Shown: piece by piece, positions 7,181 to 14,796 of the stretch
Layout of the letters: every line of letters starts with the position of its first letter
Position numbering within the stretch: the stretch's first letter is position 1
DNA from: CACPJA01 sp964629335
GTDB lineage: Bacteria; Pseudomonadota; Gammaproteobacteria; Steroidobacterales; UBA11654
NCBI GenBank assembly: GCA_964629335.1
Contig: CAZVRH010000035.1
Location: 1 to 14,947, forward strand
Length of the DNA: 14,947 nucleotides
Direction of reading: 5' to 3'
Translations under genes and position numbers: made by a program
The notes under the pieces: generated by a model
The model's input: the letters and a program-made list of their open reading frames with translations, nothing else
Told to the model about the DNA's origin: nothing
The model's database searches: none

Positions 7181-8287
7181 TTGATTGATCTTGATTCTGT
7201 CTTAAACAAAGTCAGCCTTCCTTTAGGTGAGGACGATTTTAAGGAACCGCTAACTATTCTCTTGGAGGACTATGCAAAAGAATCAAACCTAAACCGTCTG
7301 GGTTCTACCACCTTTGAGAACGGTATTAGAGAAAAATTAAACGCACGAGCCAAGCTCTTAGAATTTATTCGAACTCAAGACACAGCCCAACCCTCAACGC
7401 CTATTTTTATAAGCGGCCTCCCTAGATCCGGTACGACTTCATTGTTTAATGTGATGTATTGTTATGATGGGTTTAGAAGCCCTTTAACCTGGGAGTTATT
7501 TGAAATGACGCCCTTGGCTCCATCAAAATTTCAACGAACTTACAAGAAACTGAAAACAGAACTAAGGCTCGCTTTATTTAAAGTCTTGGTTCCAAACCTA
7601 ATGAATATTCACCCCATGAAATCAAGCCACCCTGAAGAGTGTCAACTCATCACAGCGCTAGATTTTAAAAGCATCAGTTTTGCTTATTCTGCAAGGGTTC
7701 CCAACTATCAACAGTTTATTGCTCATTGTGACTTTTCATCCGCCTTCGTCTGGCATAAAAGGTTTTTGCAAGCAATGGAAACAACAACAAAACCTTCTTT
7801 TTGGCTACTTAAAGACCCTTGCCATATTCAACATATAGAAGAAATATTAGCCGTGTATCCTGATGCAAAATTTGTGTTTATTCATAGAAATCCGATAGAT
7901 ATTATAGGCTCAATAAGCAGCTTAGCCTTTCATCTTAGGTCTGCCTTTTCTAAGAATATAAATACAGCGGAGTTAGGTAGAGAATCATTATCGTTTTGGG
8001 GAGAAGCCAGTCAAAAGTTTCTTGCTAGTAAAAACCTAATCTCTGAATCAAATATGATTGATATTAGCTTTAATGATTTCACCAAAGATCCGTCCGGGAT
8101 AGCAGAAAAGATCTTTGCAAAATTTAACATCCGCTTAAACGATGAAAACAAAGCCAGGATGGCATCTTATACAACACAAAAAACTAGGTCATCACAAAAA
8201 CATAACTACAACCTTAATGATTTTGACCTTAAAGACAAAGAGGTTGATCAAGTCTTTGAAAGCTATAGAGAAGCGTTTAATCTCTAA
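7181..8287 (+). CDS. Sulfotransferase family protein (Sulfotransfer_3-like), substrate unknown
   Basis: This protein of about 368 residues has both PAPS-binding elements of sulfotransferases: the 5'-phosphosulfate loop PIFISGLPRSGTTSLF (about 74-89) and the 3'-phosphate motif KFVFIHRNP (about 230-238). It also has a family-like WELF after the loop, HPEECQ (about 150-155) and WLLKDP (about 208-213). It would transfer sulfate from PAPS to a hydroxyl or amine of an unknown acceptor; no signal peptide or span is seen, so it is probably cytoplasmic. I chose the TTG at 7181 because the family usually begins with an IDLDSVL-like stretch; the frame extends in phase to a TTG at 7142 inside ubiB. No in-frame ATG exists near the start, and the ATG at 7170 is one base out of frame. 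The stop overlaps the trpA stop by 4 nt. Confidence 0.82.
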   Translation: MIDLDSVLNKVSLPLGEDDFKEPLTILLEDYAKESNLNRLGSTTFENGIREKLNARAKLLEFIRTQDTAQPSTPIFISGLPRSGTTSLFNVMYCYDGFRSPLTWELFEMTPLAPSKFQRTYKKLKTELRLALFKVLVPNLMNIHPMKSSHPEECQLITALDFKSISFAYSARVPNYQQFIAHCDFSSAFVWHKRFLQAMETTTKPSFWLLKDPCHIQHIEEILAVYPDAKFVFIHRNPIDIIGSISSLAFHLRSAFSKNINTAELGRESLSFWGEASQKFLASKNLISESNMIDISFNDFTKDPSGIAEKIFAKFNIRLNDENKARMASYTTQKTRSSQKHNYNLNDFDLKDKEVDQVFESYREAFNL

Positions 8288-9045
8288 GCGCGAAGCGCTT
8301 TCAAAAAATCTGTTACCGAGGTGTTTTGCTCAATGGCCTCTACCAGAGCAGACCCGACTATAATTCCATCAACATGGGGTTCCAAAAGATCTACATCTGT
8401 TCGGTTTCTAACGCCAAAACCAGCGCAAACAGGGATATTGGTAGAAGCTTTGACTGTTTCTAGATAACCCACAACTTCTTTGGAAAGACCTTGACTACCG
8501 CCAGTAACCCCTTTCACTGTCACAGCATATAAAAACCCTGTGCTGTTTTTCGCTATTTTCTTTATTCGTTTTTCTGGTGTAGCCGGTGTGACCAATTGGA
8601 TCATAGCAAGTTTGGCTTGATTTAATACCTCTTTAATCTCCTCGCCCTCTTCAATAGGAAGATCGGGAATAATAAACCCGTCAACACCAGCTTCTAGAGC
8701 ATCTTTAACCAGTTGATCATAACCATAGACATAAAGTGGGTTCAAATAACTCATCAAAACAATAGGTGTCTTGGTATTTAATGTTTTTAATTGTTCCAGT
8801 ATCCATTGGAGCGTTACTCCACTTTCAATAGCTGCGTGACTTGATCGTTGTATAGTCACCCCATCGGCCATAGGGTCAGAGAACGGGACACCAACCTCTA
8901 TAACATCTGCGGCTTTAGCCAGTGCGTCTACTAGCTCTAAAAAATTGTCTTTATCTGGATAACCAGCAGTAATAAAAGGGACAACAGCAGGGCCTTGTTG
9001 TTTTGGGTTTTCCACACATTTTGTTATTAATTCACTGCCAAACAT
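8284..9045 (-). CDS. trpA: Tryptophan synthase alpha chain
   Basis: This 253-residue TIM-barrel subunit cleaves indole-3-glycerol phosphate to indole and glyceraldehyde 3-phosphate and channels indole to TrpB in an alpha2-beta2 complex. The signature IEVGVPFSDPMADG carries both catalytic acids, Glu50 and Asp61 (E. coli Glu49 and Asp60). The phosphate-binding end of the barrel is visible at about 205-232 (CAGFGVRNRTD, then GIIVGSALVE). It is slightly shorter than E. coli TrpA (268), mainly at the C-terminus. It is last in the operon, starting 13 nt after the trpB stop, with AGGG about 9 nt before the ATG. Its TAG overlaps the opposing sulfotransferase TAA in the tetranucleotide CTAA. Confidence 0.96.
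   Translation of the reverse strand: MFGSELITKCVENPKQQGPAVVPFITAGYPDKDNFLELVDALAKAADVIEVGVPFSDPMADGVTIQRSSHAAIESGVTLQWILEQLKTLNTKTPIVLMSYLNPLYVYGYDQLVKDALEAGVDGFIIPDLPIEEGEEIKEVLNQAKLAMIQLVTPATPEKRIKKIAKNSTGFLYAVTVKGVTGGSQGLSKEVVGYLETVKASTNIPVCAGFGVRNRTDVDLLEPHVDGIIVGSALVEAIEQNTSVTDFLKALRA
8286..8300. terminator. Short hairpin at the convergent trpA/sulfotransferase ends
   Basis: A perfect 6-bp inverted repeat, AAGCGC-gaa-GCGCTT, covers the last codons of trpA and the last two bases of the sulfotransferase stop. It could form a hairpin in transcripts of either strand. Neither side has a proper U-tract (TTTC on plus, AGAGATT on minus), so it is at best a weak bidirectional terminator or an mRNA 3'-end stabiliser. 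No other candidate terminator is seen between the two converging operons. Confidence 0.25.
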
Positions 9046-9058
9046 TCTAATTACCCTG

Positions 9059-10279
9059 TTAAATATTCAATACCTTGCTGAGCGTTGGCATGTCTTTATC
9101 TCCTCGGCCTGATAACCCAATAAGAACTGTTTTGCCTTGATTTTTTGTAGCCCATTTTTTAGCGCCAACAAAAGCGTGTGCGCTCTCTAAGGCCGGCAGA
9201 ATGCCTTCCAGAGAGCAACAGGCTCTGACCTCTTCGAGTGCCTCGTCATCCTCAGCTGAAGTGTATGTTACTCTACCTATGGATTGGAGAAAGGCATGCT
9301 CGGGCCCCACACCAGGATAATCTAATCCCGCTGAGACAGAGTGTGTTTCTTGAACCAGACCGTCTTCATCATGGAGTAACATCGAGTATGTTCCATGTAA
9401 AATCCCAGGTTTCCCTGAAGCAAGTGTGGCTGCATTGTCGCCAAGCTTTTGGCTCTTACCTCCAGCCTCAACTCCTATCAATTCAATCGACTCATCACCA
9501 AGAAAAGCGTGAAAAATACCTATCGCGTTTGAGCCTCCCCCAACACAAGCAAACACAGCGTCAGGCAAGCCGTTTGTCACCTGTATTATTTGCTCTTTGG
9601 CCTCTTTACCAATAATAGCTTGCAACTCCCTTACCAAATACGGATAAGGATGAGGACCCACGACTGAGCCTAAAATATAGTAAGTGTCATCTGGATTACT
9701 GACCCAATCTCTGAAGGCTTCGTCAACAGCTGCTCTTAATGTTTGGTCGCCAGCAGTTACTGAGACAACCTCGGCACCAAGTTGCTTCATCCTATCCACA
9801 TTTGGGGACTGTCTTTCAATATCAACTGCGCCCATATAAACCACACACGGAATACCCACTCTTGCACAGGCAGCCGCTGAAGCCACGCCGTGCTGTCCAG
9901 CTCCAGTTTCTGCAACCACCCTTTTTGCATTCAGTTGTTTTGCAATTAAAGCTTGGCCCAATGCGTTGTTAATTTTATGCGCGCCTGTGTGGGCAAGGTC
10001 TTCTCGTTTGAGATACACATTAACGCCCCACAATTCACTAAGCTTTTGTGCAAAGGTAAGGCTCGTCGGACGGCCTGCCCACTGATTAAGCTCTTCAGAA
10101 AGCTTTTTCTGAAAAGCGCTATCGCTCAAAAGTGTTTTTACTTTTTTGTCGAGATTCTTTAGTGCCGGCATCAGGGTTTCTGGGGCATATTGGCCACCAA
10201 ATTCTCCAAAACGACCGCGCTCATCAGGAAGGTCACCGTTTAAAAGTTGTTGCAATAATTTTTTGTTGTTCTCATCCAT
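9059..10279 (-). CDS. trpB: Tryptophan synthase beta chain (PLP-dependent)
   Basis: This 406-residue protein condenses indole with serine to make tryptophan. It shows the TrpB N-terminal signature RGRFGEFGGQYAPE (21-34), the PLP lysine Lys102 in HTGAHKINNALGQ, the GAGQHG loop of the serine/aminoacrylate site, and the Gly-rich phosphate-binding GGGSNAIG. Length matches E. coli (397) and the type is the standard TrpB1. I chose the ATG at 10279 because the protein then begins as in the family and GAAGAG lies about 7 nt upstream. The frame stays open to an ATG at 10324, which would overlap trpF by about 50 nt without homology support. At the chosen start it overlaps the trpF end by 8 nt, consistent with coupling. 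Confidence 0.96.
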   Translation of the reverse strand: MDENNKKLLQQLLNGDLPDERGRFGEFGGQYAPETLMPALKNLDKKVKTLLSDSAFQKKLSEELNQWAGRPTSLTFAQKLSELWGVNVYLKREDLAHTGAHKINNALGQALIAKQLNAKRVVAETGAGQHGVASAAACARVGIPCVVYMGAVDIERQSPNVDRMKQLGAEVVSVTAGDQTLRAAVDEAFRDWVSNPDDTYYILGSVVGPHPYPYLVRELQAIIGKEAKEQIIQVTNGLPDAVFACVGGGSNAIGIFHAFLGDESIELIGVEAGGKSQKLGDNAATLASGKPGILHGTYSMLLHDEDGLVQETHSVSAGLDYPGVGPEHAFLQSIGRVTYTSAEDDEALEEVRACCSLEGILPALESAHAFVGAKKWATKNQGKTVLIGLSGRGDKDMPTLSKVLNI

Positions 10280-10889
10280 TGTTAATCTCTTCATCAAAAG
10301 CACGAACCATTCTAATGAATTCAATAATTTTTTGTTTGCTCTTGGTGCCCCTTTCTACCTCAACGCCTGTGCTAACATCAACCCCGAAAGGTCTGACATG
10401 ATTTAAAACCTCTTTGAGGTTTTTACTGTCTAATCCTCCAGCAAGTATAACTTTTTTTAAATCACAGGCCTTTTTAGATCTCTCTAGATTAACCAAATTG
10501 CCGGTTCCGCTTAATGGGCCTTCAAATAGTGCAAACGGGTTGTCATCGATAACCTTTGGATCAAAAACCTCGCTGTCTCGATACACTCTTAATGACTGCA
10601 CAGACGTCTTTAAATCAATCGAATCAAAATCATTGGCATCGGTTTGCAGATAACTCACATCTAAATGATGTAAAACAGTGTTCACCTCGTCTTGAGTTGG
10701 ATGCAACATCACGGCGACACTGTCGATACCGCTTGGAATCAAATCAATTAATGCTCTCGCCTGCTTAGGGCTTATGTATCTTGGTGAGCTCTCTACAAAA
10801 ACAAAGCCCAACATGTCGGCTCCGCCATTAATGGCAGCTAAAACAGCCTCCTTTGTGGTCAATCCGCATATTTTTATTTTAGTCTTCAT
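10272..10889 (-). CDS. trpF: Phosphoribosylanthranilate isomerase, divergent active site
   Basis: This 205-residue stand-alone TrpF performs the Amadori rearrangement of phosphoribosylanthranilate to CdRP, the third step of the branch. The catalytic Cys8 is present in KICGLT, with SPRYISPKQAR (Arg37) and the phosphate-binding AGGLDSKNL (150-158) and GVDVSTGVE (169-177). Two usual features differ. Where most TrpFs have a catalytic Asp (Asp126 in Thermotoga), this one reads ALFEGPLSGTG, placing Glu123 there. The usual QLHG reads LQTDA (81-85). This may be a subclass rather than damage, since the rest is intact and it sits in a complete operon. It overlaps trpC by 4 nt (ATGA) and trpB by 8 nt. 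It is not fused to trpC, unlike in enteric bacteria. Confidence 0.92.
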   Translation of the reverse strand: MKTKIKICGLTTKEAVLAAINGGADMLGFVFVESSPRYISPKQARALIDLIPSGIDSVAVMLHPTQDEVNTVLHHLDVSYLQTDANDFDSIDLKTSVQSLRVYRDSEVFDPKVIDDNPFALFEGPLSGTGNLVNLERSKKACDLKKVILAGGLDSKNLKEVLNHVRPFGVDVSTGVEVERGTKSKQKIIEFIRMVRAFDEEINNG

Positions 10890-11725
10890 ACGTGTTTCTT
10901 CGATTCTTCAGCAACCTGTCTAAACTCTAATAATGTGTTTTCAGGGTTGTTTGTTTGCATCAAGGCGGTGCCAACCAATGCCCCGCTGTAACCCCAATCA
11001 ACTATTTGTGAAATATCATTTGTATTAAATATACCGCTCTCTGCTATACACAATCCCTCCTGAGGCAAATACTCAGATAGAGCCTTAAATCGAGAAAAGC
11101 TAACTTCAAGAGTCTTTAAATCTCTACAGTTAATCCCAAGCATCAGTGAGTCTTGGGCGTCTTTAAACTGAGACATTACGGCACGACTTAGGTTCAACTC
11201 CTCTTTATTAAAAGCCTCGATTAACACAAACATATTGTGTCCAAGCGCTCGTTTTATCATGTCTGCCAATTGCTCTTCATTCAGAATACCGGTAATCAAT
11301 AACACCCCACGCGCTCCATAATACAGTGCTTCAGATACCTGGTAAGGGTGGACTAGAAAGTCTTTTCTCATGAAAGCTGTTTCTGGGTAGGTTGTGCTGA
11401 GTTCCGAAAGATCTTGAAGAGAGCCAGCAAACCGGGAAGGTTCTGTCAAAACAGAAATGATGTCTGCCTTGCCATTGATGTAATGGTTTGTTTGTTGTTG
11501 GATATTAAAATCATTTGGTGAGAGCTTCCCAGAAGATGGGGATGTTTTTTTAATCTCTGCAATTAAACAAAAGCTCTCCTTATTGAATACCAAGGGCTCA
11601 TTAGACTGAATCTTTTGACACAGATCCAAGAGCTTATTCTCGCTCAAGATACTAGAACTGTTGCGGTATCTAGCAAGACTACTGGTCGCCATAGTGGATA
11701 AAAAATTTTCCGCTGACTTACTCAT
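10886..11725 (-). CDS. trpC: Indole-3-glycerol phosphate synthase
   Basis: This 279-residue (beta/alpha)8 enzyme closes the indole ring by decarboxylation and dehydration of CdRP. Catalytic residues mapped from Sulfolobus IGPS are all present: Glu57 and Lys59 in EIKKTSPSSG, Lys121 in MRKDF, Glu170 in VLIEAF, Asn199 in GINCRDL, and Glu229-Ser230 in AESGI. The N-terminal 45 residues form the usual extra helices over the active site. Cys200 replaces the Asn or Ser common after Asn199, probably neutral. The gene overlaps trpD by 8 nt and trpF by 4 nt, with AGGGG about 4 nt before the ATG. It is a single-domain protein, not a TrpC-F fusion. Confidence 0.96.
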   Translation of the reverse strand: MSKSAENFLSTMATSSLARYRNSSSILSENKLLDLCQKIQSNEPLVFNKESFCLIAEIKKTSPSSGKLSPNDFNIQQQTNHYINGKADIISVLTEPSRFAGSLQDLSELSTTYPETAFMRKDFLVHPYQVSEALYYGARGVLLITGILNEEQLADMIKRALGHNMFVLIEAFNKEELNLSRAVMSQFKDAQDSLMLGINCRDLKTLEVSFSRFKALSEYLPQEGLCIAESGIFNTNDISQIVDWGYSGALVGTALMQTNNPENTLLEFRQVAEESKKHV

Positions 11726-12740
11726 TTACCCCTGACAGTAATTGAACCATTTCACTGGCCTTGCCTTCATCAATGACTGAGCTTGCATGCTCTATACCCT
11801 CTTTTAAACTTTGTACTCTCCCAGAAACCTCTAAAGCTAATCCTGTTCCTAGCAACAGCGAATCTCGGTGTGGGCCTTGGTCCTCTTGATTAAAAACACT
11901 CATCAAAGCTTTCGCGTTTTGTTTTGCGTCGCCTCCCTTTAGGTCCTCTTCGCTGCATCGTTCAATTCCAAAATCTTTAGGGTCTCTAATGGTGTGTTCT
12001 ACTCGATTAGGTTTGACATCATATAATTCAAATTCAGCTACTGGGGTTGGCTCATCCCAACCATTGGTGCCATGGACAACGAACGCTCTCTCAACATTCA
12101 TACCCGATAAGGCTTCTGCCATAATTTTTGCCATAGAAGAACTAAACGCGCCAAGTAAATAGTATCTGGGTTGTGCTGGGTTGGTTAAAGGGCCCAATAT
12201 ATTGAACACGGTTCTTATGCCTAGGGCTTGCCTGATTGGTGCAACATGTTTCATAGCAGGATGAAAATATGGCGCAAACAAAAACACAAAGCCGAATTGC
12301 TGCAAAACCGCTTTCACGTCTTCGGGATTATCTGCTAATGCGATACCCAATGCCTCTAAAAGATCAGCGCTCCCTGATTTGCTCGACACAGATCGATTGC
12401 CGTGCTTCACCACTTTTGCGCCGGTGGCCGCGGTTAATAATGCGGTGCCAGTCGATAAATTAAAGCTATTAGACCCATCACCACCGGTCCCAACAATATC
12501 AATAGTTCCTTTGTTTTCTTCTAAATCAATTGTTGTGGCCAGTTCTCTCATAGCATTAGCAAAACCTCGTACTTCTTCCGCTGACTCACCTTTTACTCGA
12601 AGTGAGGTCAATATTGCTCCCGCGACTACCGGGTCTAATGTGCCCTCAGCAAGTAAATGCATTAAATCAAAGGCGTTTTGTTCTCCAATGTCTTCTCCCT
12701 TCATTAATGAAGATAAAATTTGATCTGGGTTTTTATTCAT
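11718..12740 (-). CDS. trpD: Anthranilate phosphoribosyltransferase
   Basis: This 340-residue protein transfers phosphoribose from PRPP to anthranilate. It has the short N-terminal helical domain and the two diagnostic loops: GTGGDGSNSFN (84-94), which contacts the PRPP diphosphate, and KHGNRSVSSKSGSAD (112-126). The later region with LGPLTNPA and VVHGTNGWDEPTP is also typical. Length is normal for a free TrpD, and there is no glutamine amidotransferase fused to it as in E. coli. It starts 2 nt after the trpG stop (AGAGA about 6 nt before the ATG) and its end overlaps trpC by 8 nt. Confidence 0.96.
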   Translation of the reverse strand: MNKNPDQILSSLMKGEDIGEQNAFDLMHLLAEGTLDPVVAGAILTSLRVKGESAEEVRGFANAMRELATTIDLEENKGTIDIVGTGGDGSNSFNLSTGTALLTAATGAKVVKHGNRSVSSKSGSADLLEALGIALADNPEDVKAVLQQFGFVFLFAPYFHPAMKHVAPIRQALGIRTVFNILGPLTNPAQPRYYLLGAFSSSMAKIMAEALSGMNVERAFVVHGTNGWDEPTPVAEFELYDVKPNRVEHTIRDPKDFGIERCSEEDLKGGDAKQNAKALMSVFNQEDQGPHRDSLLLGTGLALEVSGRVQSLKEGIEHASSVIDEGKASEMVQLLSGVNE

Positions 12741-12742
12741 AA

Positions 12743-13321
12743 TTAATCTCTTTGTTGTTGTAAAAAATTTTGCATCAGTTGTTTGCCCTCTGGGGTCAAC
12801 ACGCTCTCAGGGTGAAATTGTACGCCCTCTATTAAGTGGGTTGTATGACGAACGGCCATAACCTCATCGTCTGCTGTCGTCGCTGTAATTTCTAATTCAT
12901 CTGGCAACGAGGTTTTTTCAGCAGCTAAGGAATGATATCGCCCCGCGATCATTGGGTTTGTAAGGTTTGTAAAGATGGTTTTCTTGTCGTGATCAATCAC
13001 CGAGGTCTTGCCGTGCATGAGTTGTTTTGCATAGGTAATCTCGCCACCAAAGGCTTCAACGATACACTGATGGCCTAGGCAGACACCCAGTATAGGGATC
13101 TCAGAAGCAAATGTTTTTATCATGTCCATCGAGTTGCCCGCGTCCTCAGGTCGCCCAGGTCCAGGCGAAACCACCAAATGGCTAGGTTGCAAGGCTTTTG
13201 CCTGTTCAACATCTATCGCATTGTTTCTATAAACCTTGACCTCAGTACCCAGCGTCCTGAAACCCTGAACTAAGTTGTAGGTAAAAGAATCAAAATTATC
13301 AATGATCAACATGGTAGTCAT
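12743..13321 (-). CDS. trpG: Anthranilate synthase component II (glutamine amidotransferase)
   Basis: This 192-residue class I amidotransferase frees ammonia from glutamine and passes it to TrpE. The triad is visible: Cys81 in GVCLGHQ and His170/Glu172 in VQFHPES, with the N-terminal IIDNFDSFTYN and oxyanion-loop SPGPGRPEDAG. The same family also serves folate synthesis (PabA); its place between trpE and trpD makes tryptophan the main role, but double use cannot be excluded. The ATG at 13321 overlaps the trpE stop (ATGA) and follows GAGGG by about 7 nt. An in-frame ATG three codons later is also possible. Confidence 0.95.
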   Translation of the reverse strand: MTTMLIIDNFDSFTYNLVQGFRTLGTEVKVYRNNAIDVEQAKALQPSHLVVSPGPGRPEDAGNSMDMIKTFASEIPILGVCLGHQCIVEAFGGEITYAKQLMHGKTSVIDHDKKTIFTNLTNPMIAGRYHSLAAEKTSLPDELEITATTADDEVMAVRHTTHLIEGVQFHPESVLTPEGKQLMQNFLQQQRD

Positions 13322-14715
13322 AAATTGCCCTCTTTTACCATTTTAAGAGCCGTTCTTAAAATTTCACTTTTGGCCATGACCTCATTGAATTCGTTCTCAG
13401 GCTCACTATCTGCAACAATTCCACCGCCCGCTTGAAAGCAATATTTACCCTCTGAAAACACAATGGTTCGTATGGCGATAGCTTGATCCATGTCGCCGTT
13501 TTTAGCAAAATAACCCACGGTTCCGCCATACACTCCCCTGAGACTGGGTTCAATCTCATCGATTAATTCCATAGCCCTTACTTTCGGTGCGCCCACAAGC
13601 GTTCCAGCAGGGAACACCGCGGCAAATAAATCAAACGCATCTTTATTGTCTTCCAAGATGCCTTGGACGCCGCTTACGATATGCATCACATGGCTATAGC
13701 GCTCAATCGATTGGTAGGGCTCAACATTGATTGTGCCGTGCTTTGCGACTCGCCCTAAATCATTGCGCGCAAGGTCAACCAACATCACATGTTCGGCTAT
13801 TTCTTTTTCGTCGGCTAACAAGGATTGTTCGTGCATGAGATCCTCAGTTGAATCTTTGCCTCGAGGCCTAGTGCCCGCAATTGGCCTCAACGATGCTTTG
13901 TTTTGGTTGAGTCTAACCAAAGCTTCAGGAGAAGAACCCACCACTTGGAAACCATTAATATCACAATAAAACATATACGGGGACGGATTAACAAGGCGCA
14001 TTGCTCGATAGACATCGAAGGGGTCAAGATTGTACTGCCCAGAAAAAGCAATCGACAAAACAATTTGAAAAATATCGCCCTCAAATATATGGTTTTTGGC
14101 TTTTTCTACGGCCTTGTTATAAACCTCTTTTTCAATATTAGGTGTTGGTTGAGAGTATGTGTTGTTTTGACCTGTTGAAGAGCTGGACTCTGAATTTAGT
14201 AATTTGAGTATTTTGGTTTTTAATTCACTTCTAGCTTGTTCTTCTCCAGCATGTAGTAATGCCATGGAGTTGTTTTCATGATCAAAAACCAATAAGGATA
14301 ATGGGGACAGGTATGAACAGTCTGGTGGATTCAAGCCTCCGGTTTTGTTGTCCTCCACTGGTAGGCGTTCAAAGTATCTAACGGTGTCGTACGAACTAAA
14401 CCCAACCATGCCTCCACCAAAAGGAATCCCTGTGATCTTTGGGCTTAAATCGGGAAGATCTCTTAAGGCCTCTCTAAACAGGTCCATCATGTCGTCTTGT
14501 GACCCTGGGGAGGCTGTTTTTTCACCGTTTAATAAAAAAGCCCCTTGGTTTACTTCAATTAGGTCCGAAACCCCTAGACCCAGAAAGGAATAACGCGACT
14601 GATCGACACCCCGCTCTATACTTTCCAATAAAAAACTGGGTGAGAGCGAACGCAGTTTTACAAACACCGAAGCCGGTGTTTCGTCTTTAAGCTCTATGTC
14701 AAAATATTTATTCAT
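13318..14715 (-). CDS. trpE: Anthranilate synthase component I
   Basis: This 465-residue enzyme converts chorismate to anthranilate with TrpG, the committed step. The C-terminal chorismate-binding domain shows PIAGTRPRG, DLARNDLGRVA, RYSHVMHIVSGVQG, PAGTLVGAPK and YGGTVGYF. The N-terminal domain keeps LLES (29-32), the motif that binds tryptophan for feedback inhibition, so I infer a feedback-sensitive enzyme. A Ser/Asn/Gln-rich linker (about 170-190) joins the domains. I chose the ATG at 14715, which gives the expected MNKYFDIEL start. ATGs at 14724 and 14736 are in frame, but 14736 lies inside the attenuator stem. Only a weak GGGA precedes the start. The protein contains no tryptophan. PabB is the main alternative, excluded by the leader and operon. 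Confidence 0.96.
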   Translation of the reverse strand: MNKYFDIELKDETPASVFVKLRSLSPSFLLESIERGVDQSRYSFLGLGVSDLIEVNQGAFLLNGEKTASPGSQDDMMDLFREALRDLPDLSPKITGIPFGGGMVGFSSYDTVRYFERLPVEDNKTGGLNPPDCSYLSPLSLLVFDHENNSMALLHAGEEQARSELKTKILKLLNSESSSSTGQNNTYSQPTPNIEKEVYNKAVEKAKNHIFEGDIFQIVLSIAFSGQYNLDPFDVYRAMRLVNPSPYMFYCDINGFQVVGSSPEALVRLNQNKASLRPIAGTRPRGKDSTEDLMHEQSLLADEKEIAEHVMLVDLARNDLGRVAKHGTINVEPYQSIERYSHVMHIVSGVQGILEDNKDAFDLFAAVFPAGTLVGAPKVRAMELIDEIEPSLRGVYGGTVGYFAKNGDMDQAIAIRTIVFSEGKYCFQAGGGIVADSEPENEFNEVMAKSEILRTALKMVKEGNL

Positions 14716-14724
14716 CGTTCCCAT

Positions 14725-14756
14725 AAAAAAACCCATCGCCTTTTCGGGAGATGGGT
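14725..14756 (-). terminator. trp attenuator: intrinsic terminator before trpE
   Basis: In the minus-strand transcript the sequence forms a 7-bp stem, ACCCATC paired with GATGGGT, extended inward past one mismatch by two C-G pairs around a CGAAAA-type loop. Seven T residues (14731-14725) follow directly. This is a standard Rho-independent terminator, and the T-tract ends 9 nt before the trpE ATG. Placed after a leader peptide with tandem Trp codons, it is the 3:4 hairpin of a trp attenuator. Confidence 0.88.
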
Positions 14757-14796
14757 GAACCTTTAAAAATTAAACCAGACAGGTCTAGCCCTCTCC
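14747..14796 (-). promoter_or_regulatory. trp attenuator: antiterminator pairing (regions 2 and 3)
   Basis: Region 2, GGAGAGGG (minus strand, 14796-14789), begins inside the leader stop codon. It can pair with region 3, CCATCTCC (about 14754-14747), at seven of eight positions with one G-A mismatch. Region 3 is also the 5' arm of the terminator, so the two structures exclude each other. Region 2 can instead pair with CUCUCC just before it (perfect 14-bp palindrome, 14791-14804), the equivalent of the 1:2 pause hairpin. A ribosome stalled at the Trp codons would cover region 1 and leave region 2 free. Confidence 0.75.

Noticed and set aside
10280..10324. Longer trpB start at 10324
   Set aside because: It would overlap trpF by about 50 nt and adds a non-homologous extension; the ATG at 10279 has a Shine-Dalgarno and the normal length.
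9238..10406. Several plus-strand frames across trpB and trpF
   Set aside because: They are shadows of trpB and trpF in other frames, with no motif, start signal or spacing that suggests genes.
14716..14736. Longer trpE start at 14736 or 14724
   Set aside because: The extra residues come from the terminator arm and T-tract (GFF from the T7 run), with no ribosome-binding site before 14736; the family start matches MNKYF at 14715.
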